Shown here piece by piece: positions 38,601 to 46,897 of a stretch of 64,000 nucleotides of DNA. The DNA comes from Planctomycetaceae bacterium (lineage in GTDB: Bacteria > Planctomycetota > Planctomycetia > Planctomycetales > Planctomycetaceae), in contig JAGQQG010000011.1 of NCBI GenBank assembly GCA_020426325.1, positions 23,247-87,246 on the forward strand, in the 5' to 3' direction. The notes beneath the pieces are model-generated. The model was not told the DNA's origin. It was given only the letters and a program-made list of their open reading frames with translations, and ran no database searches. A program made the position numbers and the translations under genes. Every line of letters begins with the position of its first letter. The first letter of the stretch is position 1.

Positions 38601-38624
38601 AAGGGTGTATCGTTCAAAGAGCAT
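35583..38624 (-). CDS. PVC-type dehydrogenase / HEAT / cytochrome c protein
   Basis: An exported protein of about 1013 residues. The mature N-terminal half is a six-bladed propeller of the membrane-bound dehydrogenase type (FVLPDDVQIQLVAAEPDVID, PVAMQFGPDGRLWVIEMSDY, VNLTHGPDGALYIADMYRS). HEAT-like helices follow (about residues 480-850), then one c-type haem domain with CATCHRVGDVG near residue 900. This layout is typical of Planctomycetes. Start: an ATG at 38624 gives a signal peptide (GRFLTGAALIVFALMF) largely encoded by one arm of a 29-bp inverted repeat; a longer frame reaches 38729. Probably a periplasmic sugar or alcohol oxidase. Confidence 0.85.
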   Translation of the reverse strand: MLFERYTLASGRFLTGAALIVFALMFSTVSSLLGDNTVAQRPDPVDAETAVTRFVLPDDVQIQLVAAEPDVIDPVAMQFGPDGRLWVIEMSDYPNGPPENGPPLSRLRVLSDADGDGRYSDPVTFADKLLFANGLMLWKDGVLVTTNGQVLFLRDTDGDGRADEREIWFEGFKKDNPQLRANHPTLGLDNHIYVASGLRGGEVIAAREGWKENAQPVSLSGRDFRFDPMAGTYESVSGVGQFGLCFDDYGNRFVCSNRNPCNHIVLEDHYLKRNPSLAVSKVHEDVSPAAEKSTLYPISRIWTTSNLHANQFTAACGLLIYRGGCLPSQYHGNSFTCEPTSNLIHRDVLSPRGATFTSHPGRDGVEFLATKDEWFRPVNLTHGPDGALYIADMYRSVIEHPEFMPVELKERSDLTNGRDRGRIYRIVPRHRTAKPEVTSTTFSSASGTQLVELLKTQNPWVRDTAARLLLESQDKSVAPLLSELALSGISDDTIIQSLSLLDGLGKLSGNDVGVALTDSGRVAEHALKLAEHRFPDEALYCYSCVAILGDPRSDERLLFQAALSIGTFPQNDAVTPALASVVAQHADDHWLCTAVATSAVETMPELLVFVLEEWRDGNVLPMGKVLDVADQVELIEQYAQIIGSRNQEPDIHKILAVLPQLFSGEAGASQSQQRLAFALFNGLARGLRQAGDRLERHRQQTIDALMTMATSIATDNSVAPEIRVEAINVLGDSPTDIATSVLPELVDEENDQRVTLAAVESIAQHHDPRTTDALLDGFHGRTPRVRNAILAEMTTPERISRMLDEIDAGRIAVSDLDPTFRQRVDRLTDAELKARANQLLASNVDADRQEVITLYQPALSLSHDLQRGRAVFAKTCATCHRVGDVGVNVGADISDTRTKTPEQLLTNILDPNKAVDGNYFGYSIIDTEGRIHTGIITNETSSSVTLRQPEGKDVTLLRRDIDELVSTGKSLMPVGLEKNVDVQQMADLLSYLKNWRYVGGTVPGEVIGQGTSE

Positions 38625-38668
38625 TCGTGAGTGTGTGAACGGCCGCTTCCTGACGGGCGCGGCTCTGA
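38567..38668. repeat. Perfect 29-bp inverted repeat around a start codon
   Basis: Arm 1 (38567-38595) begins TCAGAGCCGCGCCCGTCAGG; arm 2 (38640-38668) is its exact reverse complement. The 44-nt loop contains the ATG at 38624 of the PVC cytochrome gene. A third, single, diverged copy (GGGCCGCATCCTGACGGCGC) lies at 40231-40258 upstream of the glutaminyl cyclase gene, so this is a dispersed element. Confidence 0.92.
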
Positions 38669-38785
38669 ATGCGCTCATATGTTCAACGGCTTCTCGCTCG
38701 TGTTGGCCTTGGTTCATCGATAGACTCATGGTTTCGATCGTTCAGTTTGACAGTCTCTCATCACAAGCATATCTGTCCGTTGCGA

Positions 38786-39259
38786 ATGAACCAACCGGTC
38801 CGACAAGTCGGTCTGATGATCGCCCGTTTTGCCCTGTCTGCATGGGTGGGAGCTGCAGCTCTGTTTGTCATTAACGGCGTGCTGCTGGTGACGTCGCCGG
38901 CGTTCGATTCCGCAGGACGCGATCACATCGCACTGATTCGCTTTCCGCCCTACTACGTCACGGGAGCCGTTCTGATGGGGTTCACGTGCGCGGGACTTCT
39001 GGCTGCTCGCGGACTGACGGGGCTGACAAATCGTCGTTGGGCGACACTGCTCATCCTGACGCTTCTGGCCTCAGCGGTCATCCTGGGGGACTATCTGTGG
39101 GTCTATTCTCCCTTGGCGCAGATGATCACCCCGCCCGGAAGTTCCAGACCACAGGGGTTCCGCACGCTGCACTATGCGTCGGAAACGGTGAACTCAATCC
39201 AGGTTGCACTTTGTCTGATCGCAGCCATGATTGCGAACTGGCCAATCCGCAGTCGGTGA
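38786..39259 (+). CDS. Four-helix membrane protein of unknown function
   Basis: A 157-residue protein with four hydrophobic segments at about residues 10-33, 48-68, 78-100 and 125-150. The start MNQPVRQVGLMIARFALSAW is placed at 38786 because the upstream extension runs through the inverted-repeat DNA. The first two helices with FDSAGRDHIALIRFPPYY between them recall DUF4149/TMEM205-like proteins, but the match is weak. Divergent from the PVC cytochrome gene, so they may share a regulatory region. Confidence 0.68.
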   Translation: MNQPVRQVGLMIARFALSAWVGAAALFVINGVLLVTSPAFDSAGRDHIALIRFPPYYVTGAVLMGFTCAGLLAARGLTGLTNRRWATLLILTLLASAVILGDYLWVYSPLAQMITPPGSSRPQGFRTLHYASETVNSIQVALCLIAAMIANWPIRSR

Positions 39260-39346
39260 ACGCATCTTCGATGAGTCGCTAAACGACCTGATCCCACCAT
39301 TTCGGCTGCGATGGACGAATTCGCTTTCTGTGATGACCGGCGATTT

Positions 39347-40216
39347 TCACGGTCCGACGATGCGAATCTCATATAAACTTGGCCAGTTCTTGCCTGTGAC
39401 GAACAGGCGTCCTGCGGACTTGTCGTAGGCGATGCCGTTGAGGACGTGCTCCTTGCTGGGCCGAGTTCGGGCCGGCCAGAGAAGGCGGAGGTCGAGCCAT
39501 CCCAGCAGGCGACCATCCGTGGGTGAGATGCGGGCGATCATGTCTGAGTACCAGACGTTTGCGTAGATCTCGCCGTTGACGAACTCCAGTTCGTTCAGCT
39601 TGTCGATTCGACGGCGCCCGTCGTGCACTGTGATCCTGCGGATTTCTTCAAAGGTGGTCGGATCGAGAAACCGCAAACTGGCGGTGCCGTCACTCATGAC
39701 AAGATGCGTCCCGTCATGGGTGAGACCCCATCCTTCCCCCTGATACTGGAAGGTTTTTTCGTAGTTGAAGGTATTGAGATCGAAAGCGTAGGCCCGTCGC
39801 TGTTTCCAGGTCAGCTGGACGATGGAGTCATCCCAGAGCGTGATGCCTTCGCCGAAGATCTTGTCCTGCAGGTTGACATGCCGCAGTACACGTCCCGTTT
39901 TGAGATCCACCTCTCGCAGGCTCGACTTGCCATATTGCCCAGTCCCTTCGAACAGTCGACCATTCTCGAACACAAGGCCCTGACAAAACGCCTCCGGATC
40001 ATGCGGGAATGTGTTGACCACTTCGATCGTGGAGATGGGGACCGAGGACGAACCTCCCACGGCCATCATCCCGCCGACGGCACAGACCGTCAGAAATAAA
40101 GCACCAATGATGAAGATCATCCGTCGATCACGAGGTCGGAACGGTGCTTGCGTGGTCTTTGAAGTACCGGTCACAACGGGTGATCGCTTGTGAGGGGATC
40201 GGGTTATCACTGTCAT
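39347..40216 (-). CDS. Glutaminyl-peptide cyclotransferase (propeller type)
   Basis: A 289-residue protein: short Arg/Lys-rich tail, one membrane segment (about residues 34-52, IFIIGALFLTVCAVGG) and a periplasmic five-bladed propeller. Signature stretches: TFPHDPEAFCQGLVFENGRL, GTGQYGKSSLREVDL, GEGWGLTHDGTHLVMSDGT, KLNELEFVNGEIYANVW and LNGIAYDKSAGRLFVTGKNW. These are characteristic of the plant-type glutaminyl cyclase family, which forms N-terminal pyroglutamate. ATG 40216 chosen; 40120 is the alternative directly before the membrane segment. A dispersed repeat lies just upstream. Confidence 0.9.
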   Translation of the reverse strand: MTVITRSPHKRSPVVTGTSKTTQAPFRPRDRRMIFIIGALFLTVCAVGGMMAVGGSSSVPISTIEVVNTFPHDPEAFCQGLVFENGRLFEGTGQYGKSSLREVDLKTGRVLRHVNLQDKIFGEGITLWDDSIVQLTWKQRRAYAFDLNTFNYEKTFQYQGEGWGLTHDGTHLVMSDGTASLRFLDPTTFEEIRRITVHDGRRRIDKLNELEFVNGEIYANVWYSDMIARISPTDGRLLGWLDLRLLWPARTRPSKEHVLNGIAYDKSAGRLFVTGKNWPSLYEIRIVGP

Positions 40217-40230
40217 CAGTCGTTGATGAA

Positions 40231-40258
40231 GGGCCGCATCCTGACGGCGCGGCTCTGA
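40231..40258. repeat. Single copy of the CCGCTTCCTGACGG-type element
   Basis: GGGCCGCATCCTGACGGCGC followed by GGCTCTGA matches the 29-bp arms at 38567-38668 except for one substitution and a missing GG. It sits in the spacer between the glutaminyl cyclase and proB genes. Confidence 0.8.
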
Positions 40259-40331
40259 TGGTCTGAGGAGCGAATGTGATTCGTGCTCCGGGCATTGTCC
40301 TTTGTCGGGGTCGATGCGCGAAGGGGGATTC

Positions 40332-41465
40332 TCAGTGGGTGACGACCAGATTGTCCCGATGAACGACCTCCGTGTAGGAGAGATCGCCGAGCAGGCTTTG
40401 GATCTGATCGCTGCGTTTTCCCGCGATTGTGGCCGCGTCACGGGAACCGAAGTTCGTCAGGCCGCGACCGAGTTCTCTCCCGTCGGGACCAATCAGCGTG
40501 ATGATGGCCCCTTTCTCAAAATCCCCTTCGACCCTCGTGACCCCAATGGCCAGCAACGAAGTCCCGCGTTCACACACTGCGCGGCGGGCACCGTCGTCGA
40601 GGTGCAAGCGTCCGCTCGAAGGCATCGAATATCCGATCCAGCGCTTCCACGCCGGCAATGAGCGTCCTCCGGCGAGGAACAGGGTGCCGACCTCCTGCCC
40701 TGCGAGGATGTCGTCCAGAACGGTCGGACTGGTGCCATTCGTGAGGATGACGCTTTCTCCGACAGCCGTAGCCGTCTTGATGGCCTGAAGCTTTGACTGC
40801 ATGCCTCCCGTGCCCCGTTTGCTGCGGGTGTCAGCCGCTTTCTGAAACAATTCGTCGTTCCATTCGTCGACCTGCGAGATGACCCGGGTTTGAGGATCAT
40901 CCGGGTCACCGTCAAAGAGGCCGTCAACAACAGAGAGAATGACGAGCAATGGTTCGTTGAGCAGAGTGGTCACGAGTGCAGCCAAGCGGTCGTTATCGCC
41001 AAAGCGGATTTCGCTCACGCTGACGGTGTCGTTCTCGTTCACGATCGGGACCGCGTCATACTCAAACAGGGTATTGAGTGTGTTGCGGATATTGAGGTAA
41101 CGGGATCGCTGTTTGAAGTCATTCCCGGTGCAGAGGATTTGAGCCGCGTGATATCCATGCTTGCGCAGGGCCTCGTCATACAGGCGGATGAGGTGTGCCT
41201 GACCGGCAGCTGCTGCGGCTTGAAGATGAGGGAGATCCGTCGGCCGGCCCGGAAGTTTGAGCAGACCGATCCCTGCACCGACTGCACCGCTGGACACGAC
41301 GACCACCCTTCTTCCCGTCTGCCGCACGTGATGAATCTGCTCACACAACGTGGCAATGCGGTCGCGATTCAGGGAGTCGTCATCGCGTGACAGGACGTTC
41401 GTCCCAATCTTGATCACGAGGGTACGGGCCGCCGCAATGACTTCTTGCCGCACGAGGTTCTGCAT
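40332..41465 (-). CDS. proB: Glutamate 5-kinase with PUA domain
   Basis: A 377-residue ProB. The amino acid kinase domain shows [46 protein letters not shown] and [12 protein letters not shown]. From about residue 280 a PUA domain follows ([20 protein letters not shown]). Length matches the family. It phosphorylates glutamate in the first step of proline synthesis. No proA or proC lies beside it. Confidence 0.95.
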   Translation of the reverse strand: MQNLVRQEVIAAARTLVIKIGTNVLSRDDDSLNRDRIATLCEQIHHVRQTGRRVVVVSSGAVGAGIGLLKLPGRPTDLPHLQAAAAAGQAHLIRLYDEALRKHGYHAAQILCTGNDFKQRSRYLNIRNTLNTLFEYDAVPIVNENDTVSVSEIRFGDNDRLAALVTTLLNEPLLVILSVVDGLFDGDPDDPQTRVISQVDEWNDELFQKAADTRSKRGTGGMQSKLQAIKTATAVGESVILTNGTSPTVLDDILAGQEVGTLFLAGGRSLPAWKRWIGYSMPSSGRLHLDDGARRAVCERGTSLLAIGVTRVEGDFEKGAIITLIGPDGRELGRGLTNFGSRDAATIAGKRSDQIQSLLGDLSYTEVVHRDNLVVTH

Positions 41466-41649
41466 TGTCGTCTCAATAGGACCACTGGGAGGCCGTCATC
41501 GTATCGAATGCACCTCATTGCGCGAACGACGAACCTACCCTGCAACACCCGTTTCATCCACCGGCCTGGGCGCGTCGGATCAAGAGGTTGCCGACAGATC
41601 CGGAATTGACGCCAGCATCAAGATCCCGGAAGCAATCCTGAGAGGACAG

Positions 41650-43494
41650 TCATTGGTCTCCCTTGTGAAGTTTCCGAGCAACTGCGAGGCCCAGCAGTCG
41701 AGAATAACCCTCTGCAAAGTCGACCTGCACTCTCAGACCGGACGGGGTCGTGTGGACTGCCAGCCGTGCGGTGTCGCCAGTCGAATCAGGGAAGGCTTCT
41801 CCCATGAGCGACGCGACTCTTGACGCTTTCTTCCCCTTGTGGGACTCAAGAAACTGGGTCCATCGGGACAGATTGATCGTCACGCTGAGCAGAGGACGTG
41901 CACTCCCGCCAGCTGCAGTCAGCTCGTGAGTTGATGCGCGAATGTCTTGGGGAGTGGTTGTTTCGCCAACTCGTGCCATTGCCGCTGAGAGGGCTGGAAT
42001 GGCCTGTTCCTCACCCACCGCCAGCCAGAACGCGCCTCGTCCGGCTGCCAGATAGATGGCCGCCTGCTCGCCATACAGACGCCGATCGCGATGTCGGACC
42101 TTTTCGGGGATCAAGCGGTGAATCTCGACACCATCTGCCGAGGCAACATTCAGCTGAACTTCTCGAATTTCCTTAGCCTCGACAGCGAAGGGGAGCACCT
42201 GTCGCAGACAGGTCGCAAAGTTGTCGGCGTCGGCGATCCTGATCCCGCCCGTGAGCACGACACGGTCTTCTCCCTGAGAGAGGAGTTGTCCGAATAGATC
42301 AATGTGACCTTCGAGAACGGTCTTTTCGACGGAGTCGATCAATCCAAAGACGGCATTCCGGACCTCATCATCGGACTGGTCCAACTCCATCTCCACAGAA
42401 TTCCGAACTGTCGACAGGATCTGTTGAGTGAGATCACGAGCTTCCTCGGGGAGCGTGAAGGAAGTCGCCACAGTCAACGGAGAGGGCTGACTGATGATCT
42501 GTTCAAAATGTGTCCCTATGCTGGTAATGGATGCAAGCAGCTGACTCAGTTTTCCAGTGGGGTCAACGGTCGACTCCACATTCAGGCTCAGCTCCCCGGT
42601 TTCAGCGACGAAGTTAAGGCCAGCGGACGTTGACTGCCATTCCCGGACAGATGCGGCGATCAGTCCGAACACATAGTTCGAGACGTTACATCGCAGCTCG
42701 TATTCCTCGTCGGACTCCTCAGGTTTCCTGGCCAACTCCTCGTCAGCATCCGCCTGAATCTCGCGTTGCACTTCCTCGAACGCACTCTGCGGAATGCCCG
42801 CGCGTCGCAACATCACGACAATGTCATTGGCATCAGCAAAGTCTCCCAGGAGAATGGCGGGATCAAGCGGTTCAAGTCTCGTTTGCTCAAGGTCCTGTTT
42901 CTTTCCCAGAAATACAAAATCGTGTCGGATCACGACCGGGAGTACGTCATGCTCTGTCTGCAGGATCAACTCGTCAGTCGATTTGTCACGCTTCAGACGC
43001 AACGACTCGCCAAACCTGATCGTCTTGAACAACTCATCAAGGTCCGTTGTCGGGAAGAAGAACACCGGTCGGACCTTGTCCGCGTCATCCGACTGAAAAT
43101 ACATCAAGGAACCAAGAGGACGATCGCGGTCGATGCCTCTGAGATCATTCATTCCACTGAGAAACCCGCGGATGAACTTGGCATAGTTCGGTTGTCCGAT
43201 CGACTCCGCCAGGGCATCGAGGTCTTCCAGAAAACGATCGACGCTGGAGATGGCAACTACAGCAAACGGCGCGGATGCCTCAGCGACCGCAGTCTCCTCC
43301 GCCCGGACGGATTCTCCAGCGAAGCCAGTGGCCAGAATTGCCCCCAGGATCGCCCCGGAAAGGGACCCAAGCCGGAGTGGTTGACATGTTTGCCTGACTG
43401 CCAGATTCTGCACTTTCAGTCTCCCAGATGAGGCACCGCGAGCTGCGTCGATGATCGGGTAAATCGCCTCCTGCTGCAATTCACCCCACTGCAT
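41650..43494 (-). CDS. Large secreted planctomycete protein, paralogue of the 15968-17719 product
   Basis: A 614-residue protein with a long N-terminal region and a signal-like segment (LGSLSGAILGAILATGFAGE, cleavage near VRAEE). The mature start PFAVVAISSVDRFLEDLDAL and later RGIDRDRPLGSLMYFQ align with the product at 15968-17719. Near the C-terminus LRVQVDFAEGYSRLLGLAVA matches LDEGFLRLLGMAIG of the paralogue. No catalytic motif recognised. I use the ATG at 43494; the longer frame starts with TTG. Function unknown; probably envelope-associated. Confidence 0.8.
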   Translation of the reverse strand: MQWGELQQEAIYPIIDAARGASSGRLKVQNLAVRQTCQPLRLGSLSGAILGAILATGFAGESVRAEETAVAEASAPFAVVAISSVDRFLEDLDALAESIGQPNYAKFIRGFLSGMNDLRGIDRDRPLGSLMYFQSDDADKVRPVFFFPTTDLDELFKTIRFGESLRLKRDKSTDELILQTEHDVLPVVIRHDFVFLGKKQDLEQTRLEPLDPAILLGDFADANDIVVMLRRAGIPQSAFEEVQREIQADADEELARKPEESDEEYELRCNVSNYVFGLIAASVREWQSTSAGLNFVAETGELSLNVESTVDPTGKLSQLLASITSIGTHFEQIISQPSPLTVATSFTLPEEARDLTQQILSTVRNSVEMELDQSDDEVRNAVFGLIDSVEKTVLEGHIDLFGQLLSQGEDRVVLTGGIRIADADNFATCLRQVLPFAVEAKEIREVQLNVASADGVEIHRLIPEKVRHRDRRLYGEQAAIYLAAGRGAFWLAVGEEQAIPALSAAMARVGETTTPQDIRASTHELTAAGGSARPLLSVTINLSRWTQFLESHKGKKASRVASLMGEAFPDSTGDTARLAVHTTPSGLRVQVDFAEGYSRLLGLAVARKLHKGDQ

Positions 43495-43622
43495 CTTACC
43501 CGTCGATCCTTCGTTCGGTTGCAGCCAATTCGTCCTTGGCAATTCCTAGGCATCGGACTCGCAGGACGCAACAATAAGCGATATTCAGCGTCTCGACACC
43601 GGTAATGATTGAAGAACCCACC

Positions 43623-44729
43623 ATGAGCGTAAAATGGATTGCCGACCGCATGCATCAGATCGACGCCTCGGGCATCCGCAAGGTGTTCGATCTTGCAGCC
43701 AATATGACCGACCCCATCAACTTGAGTATCGGTCAACCACACTTTGACACCCCAGAGCCCATCAAAGCGGCACTCAAGCAGGCGGTTGACGGCGGATACA
43801 ACGCCTACAGTCAGACACAAGGGATCAAGCCGCTGCTGGAGACGCTGCAATCTCACGTTGATCAAACGTATCAGCACGATGACCGCAAGGTGTTCGTGAC
43901 CAGTGGCACGAGCGGCGGACTGATGTTGGCCCTGTGCACATTGGTCGGACCGGGAGACGAGGTGATCATCTTCGATCCGTACTTCGTCATGTACAAGCAC
44001 CTCACGCGCCTTGCAGGGGGCACACCGATCCTTGTCGATACTTATCCGGACTTTCGGATCAACATCGACAAGGTGCGGGACGCAATGACCGATCGTACGA
44101 AGGTGATTCTGTTCAACAGTCCGAGTAATCCGACCGGACACGTCGCATCCGCCGAAGAGGTGCAGCAACTCGCAGAGCTGGCTGCCGAGCGGGACGTCGC
44201 GCTCATTAGCGACGAGATTTACCGCTCATTCTGCTACGACGGTGGCTTTGCATCACCGACTGCATGGAACAACCAGACAATCGTGATCGACGGCTTCAGC
44301 AAGAGCCACTCCATGACCGGCTGGCGATGTGGCTGGTGTCACGGCCCCGCGCATGTCATTCAGCAGATGATCAAGCTGCAACAGTTCACGTTCGTCTGTG
44401 CACCGCATCCCGTGCAGTGGGCCGCACTCGAAGCCTGGAAATATGACATCTCTTCGTTTGTCTCAGAGTACAAACAAAAGAGGGACTTCATGGTCAATGC
44501 GCTGAAGAACGATTACGAGATTCATGGCGGAGAAGGCGCTTTCTATTTGTTCCTCAAAGTTCCCCAGGGATCCGGGACTGAGTTCGTGAAACGTGCGATC
44601 GAAAACAACCTGTTGATCATTCCCGGCAACGTCTTCAGCGAACAAGACACGCACTTCCGTATCTCCTACGCTGCGGAAGAACGCACGTTGCAACGTGGAG
44701 TCGAAGTGCTCAAGCGACTTGCGCAGTAA
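43623..44729 (+). CDS. Class I/II PLP-dependent aminotransferase
   Basis: A 368-residue fold-type I aminotransferase. Motifs: NLSIGQPHFDTPEPIKAAL, VTSGTSGGLMLALC, FNSPSNPTGHV, then LISDEIYRSFCYDG and the PLP lysine in DGFSKSHSMTGWRCGW. The C-terminal Arg is in THFRISYAA. Aspartate- or aromatic-type amino acid substrates are likely but not fixed by motifs. Start 43623 (MSVKW) chosen; an in-frame ATG 18 nt upstream is possible. A hairpin repeat follows the gene. Confidence 0.9.
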   Translation: MSVKWIADRMHQIDASGIRKVFDLAANMTDPINLSIGQPHFDTPEPIKAALKQAVDGGYNAYSQTQGIKPLLETLQSHVDQTYQHDDRKVFVTSGTSGGLMLALCTLVGPGDEVIIFDPYFVMYKHLTRLAGGTPILVDTYPDFRINIDKVRDAMTDRTKVILFNSPSNPTGHVASAEEVQQLAELAAERDVALISDEIYRSFCYDGGFASPTAWNNQTIVIDGFSKSHSMTGWRCGWCHGPAHVIQQMIKLQQFTFVCAPHPVQWAALEAWKYDISSFVSEYKQKRDFMVNALKNDYEIHGGEGAFYLFLKVPQGSGTEFVKRAIENNLLIIPGNVFSEQDTHFRISYAAEERTLQRGVEVLKRLAQ

Positions 44730-45266
44730 TTCGGTCGATCCAGTATCTCAGGGTGGCACAGACACTTCTGCCTAAGCCATATCGAGTCCTCTGCTACTCG
44801 GGTAGACAGGAATGTCTGCCCCACCATTCCTCTGGACTTTGAGAGTGCTCCGCTAGGTGTTGAGAGTGCACTTAGACGTCACGCACATCCTGCAACTTTC
44901 GACGTCGCAGACTGTGTGTTGATCCTTCTCGCATGCAAAACACACCGTGATCGCTGCGTCTCGTCCGGTGGGAATCCTGCCCAATCCGAGAGACGCGGTT
45001 TCTGATTGCTCTTCGGCGTGTACTGCGATTAGGGAACCACAACATGCTTGCGGGAAGACACTTGCATCGAATCTGAAAAAACTCAAAAGAAGTGCACTGA
45101 TAGAGTTTGACGACCGGCGAATAGCCAACTATTGTGTGCTCCGTTGTGGGAAACAAACCCAATTCAAAACTCACAACAAAACTTCAGTGGGAATTCAACC
45201 CAATCAATTCGACGAAGGGAGTCTCCTGTCGAACGCGTCTCGCCAGTTACATCCTTTGCCGAAACG
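44730..45266. other. Intergenic region with hairpin repeat, otherwise empty
   Basis: About 540 bp between the aminotransferase and MraZ-like genes. The first 100 bp hold a hairpin repeat. The remainder has short open frames without ribosome sites or recognisable sequence. A promoter for the MraZ-like gene should lie near its end but no clear motif was seen. Confidence 0.5.
44751..44825. repeat. Hairpin repeat (GTGGCACAGACATT family), copy 2
   Basis: Arm 1 GGTGGCACAGACACTTCTGC and arm 2 (44801-44825), complementary to GGTGGGGCAGACATTCCTGT. It lies about 20 nt after the aminotransferase stop, the same position relative to its gene as copy 1 at 15079-15142. Confidence 0.7.
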
Positions 45267-45755
45267 ATGGCCGGTCAATCGGAAACTTTCATCACTGGAG
45301 AGATCAAACGCACGTTGGACGAGCGACATCGACTGACGTTGCCTCAGGAGTTCGTTCAGGCGGTTACCGACGAATCAGGAAACACAATTGTTGCGAAGGA
45401 GCGTTACGGTTGTCTCAGTCTGTGGAAGGCTGCTGACTGGCAGAAACGCATTGATGACGGCGTTTCCATTCTCCGTGAGAAGATCTCTCGCGGTCGTATG
45501 GAGCAACGCTGGAGTGAGGTTCAACGACTGGGAAGATTGCTGTCCACCCGATACCGGACAGTTCAACTTGCGAACCGCTCGCGGCTCACAGTTCCCGAGG
45601 GATTTCGGGAGTTTCTGGGAGTCACCGGCGGACAGGATGTGATGGTGGTGGGAGCCGTGATCTGCGTTGAGGTTTGGAACCAGGACGCGTGGCTTGCACA
45701 ACTCAAAGATGACATGCCGGAGTTTGGTCCGCTGTTCAAGGAACTCAGCGAATAG
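45267..45755 (+). CDS. MraZ-like double AbrB-fold regulator
   Basis: A 162-residue protein with two SpoVT/AbrB-like half-domains: [20 protein letters not shown] (about residue 8) and [20 protein letters not shown] (about residue 95). The D-x-K/R-x-R-x-x-x-P pattern and length fit MraZ, a DNA-binding regulator of the cell-division cluster. Here it stands alone, without mraW or fts genes. Start at 45267 (MAGQSETF) places the first half-domain at the N-terminus; upstream codons look non-coding. Confidence 0.8.
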   Translation: MAGQSETFITGEIKRTLDERHRLTLPQEFVQAVTDESGNTIVAKERYGCLSLWKAADWQKRIDDGVSILREKISRGRMEQRWSEVQRLGRLLSTRYRTVQLANRSRLTVPEGFREFLGVTGGQDVMVVGAVICVEVWNQDAWLAQLKDDMPEFGPLFKELSE

Positions 45756-45788
45756 CGATCATCACTGGCGTTTTTATTGGAAGGGAAC

Positions 45789-45961
45789 GATCCAGGACAC
45801 TGACGGAAATTCAGGCCCATGCCCGGTCCTTCAGGGAGAAGGGACGACTCACTCAGTACCCCTTCCACCGAGCACGCATACTCGGTATCCAAGGATGGCC
45901 GTCGGCAAGGAAGCCACCTTCTTCTTCCGCCGGGCATGGGCCTCTCTGTCAGTTCTGGATC
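45789..45961. repeat. MITE-like element with terminal inverted repeats
   Basis: Left arm from 45789 (GATCCAGGACACTGACGGAA, then GGCCCATGCCCGG) and right arm 45928-45961, whose complement reads GATCCAGAACTGACAGAGAG then GCCCATGCCCGG. The arms of about 35 nt flank roughly 100 bp without coding capacity. It fills the whole space between two convergent genes and its right end overlaps the CitG-like stop codon. It may also act as a bidirectional transcription stop. Confidence 0.65.
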
Positions 45962-46823
45962 ACGACGGCATCCCTGGAAGCACCCGCCGATCACGGAACG
46001 CCGCGAACAATGTCGCGGCGACCAGATCGGCGGTCGTTCCCGGATTTCTGCGATGGCCATCCGCTCGCAGCCATTGATCCAGCCGCTGAATCTCGACCGC
46101 ACCTGCATCGCTGAACGGCCAACCGGCTTCCAGCACTCGCTTTGCTCGCCATGCAGACTCTTCCGCAACCTGGACTCCGCACTTCCGCAGGATCAAGGTG
46201 TCGGGAAACTCCGCCATCAACTGGATATGTAATGCGATCACAGCCTGTTCCCAATCGCTTTCCCAGGGGTGTTCCAGCAAGGTCGAGATGCCGAAACGGA
46301 GCACTTCCTGAAAACCATTCGCGTATTGCTGAGCCACTCGGTCGCGGTCAGCTGCCATCTGCATGGCCTCACGAAGCGTGACGGTCGGTTGTTCCCCCAC
46401 ATCCTGCTCACTTGCAGCTCCCAGTCCCCCGGGATTCGCCATCGAAATCGCTTCATAGCAGGATCGTGCATCGTCGATCGTCAATCCTGAAAGCACCCGC
46501 TCGATCCCCTCGTCGAGTGAAGTTCCTTCTGGAACAGCGGCCAGAGGGGCGATGAGCAGGATGATCCCCAAGTTCGTGTTCTGTCCGACAGTCTGTCGCG
46601 TGGCGGCGACCGCTTCGAGGATGGCACGTCCCACGCCAAGCTGCCGTGATTCTGCGAGAATCGGAGCGACAGTCTCGGCGGATCGGACAAAGTCCTCGTA
46701 TCGCACATCATCGAACGATGCATCAGGATGGACATTCCCCGGCTTGCGAGCCGTGGCTTCGAGCACACACGCTGCTTGAATTGAGTCGTGGAGATGCTTC
46801 TGCCAGTCATTCTCAGGAGTCAT
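45960..46823 (-). CDS. Triphosphoribosyl-dephospho-CoA synthase family (CitG-like)
   Basis: A 287-residue all-helical protein. Motifs: ACVLEATARKPGNVHPDASF (about residue 18), GQNTNLGIILLIAPLAAVPE, SMANPGGLGAASEQDV and RRNPGTTADLVAATLFAAF, matching the CitG/MdcB fold. Classical members make the citrate or malonate decarboxylase prosthetic group precursor. No citrate lyase genes are nearby; relatives in methylotrophs and planctomycetes occur in methanopterin-linked C1 gene sets, so that is an alternative. Divergent from the DHDPS-like gene by 74 bp. Confidence 0.85.
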   Translation of the reverse strand: MTPENDWQKHLHDSIQAACVLEATARKPGNVHPDASFDDVRYEDFVRSAETVAPILAESRQLGVGRAILEAVAATRQTVGQNTNLGIILLIAPLAAVPEGTSLDEGIERVLSGLTIDDARSCYEAISMANPGGLGAASEQDVGEQPTVTLREAMQMAADRDRVAQQYANGFQEVLRFGISTLLEHPWESDWEQAVIALHIQLMAEFPDTLILRKCGVQVAEESAWRAKRVLEAGWPFSDAGAVEIQRLDQWLRADGHRRNPGTTADLVAATLFAAFRDRRVLPGMPS

Positions 46824-46897
46824 CGGGGTTCCTTGACCTCACGTCGAGTGACGGCGAAGATCGGCGGTCATCGCATCGCCCATAATTTCCGCACAGT

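Noticed and set aside
37335..38630. Plus-strand frame of 431 codons opposite the PVC cytochrome gene
   Set aside because: Composition is that of a reverse-frame shadow, and no domain or signal peptide is present.
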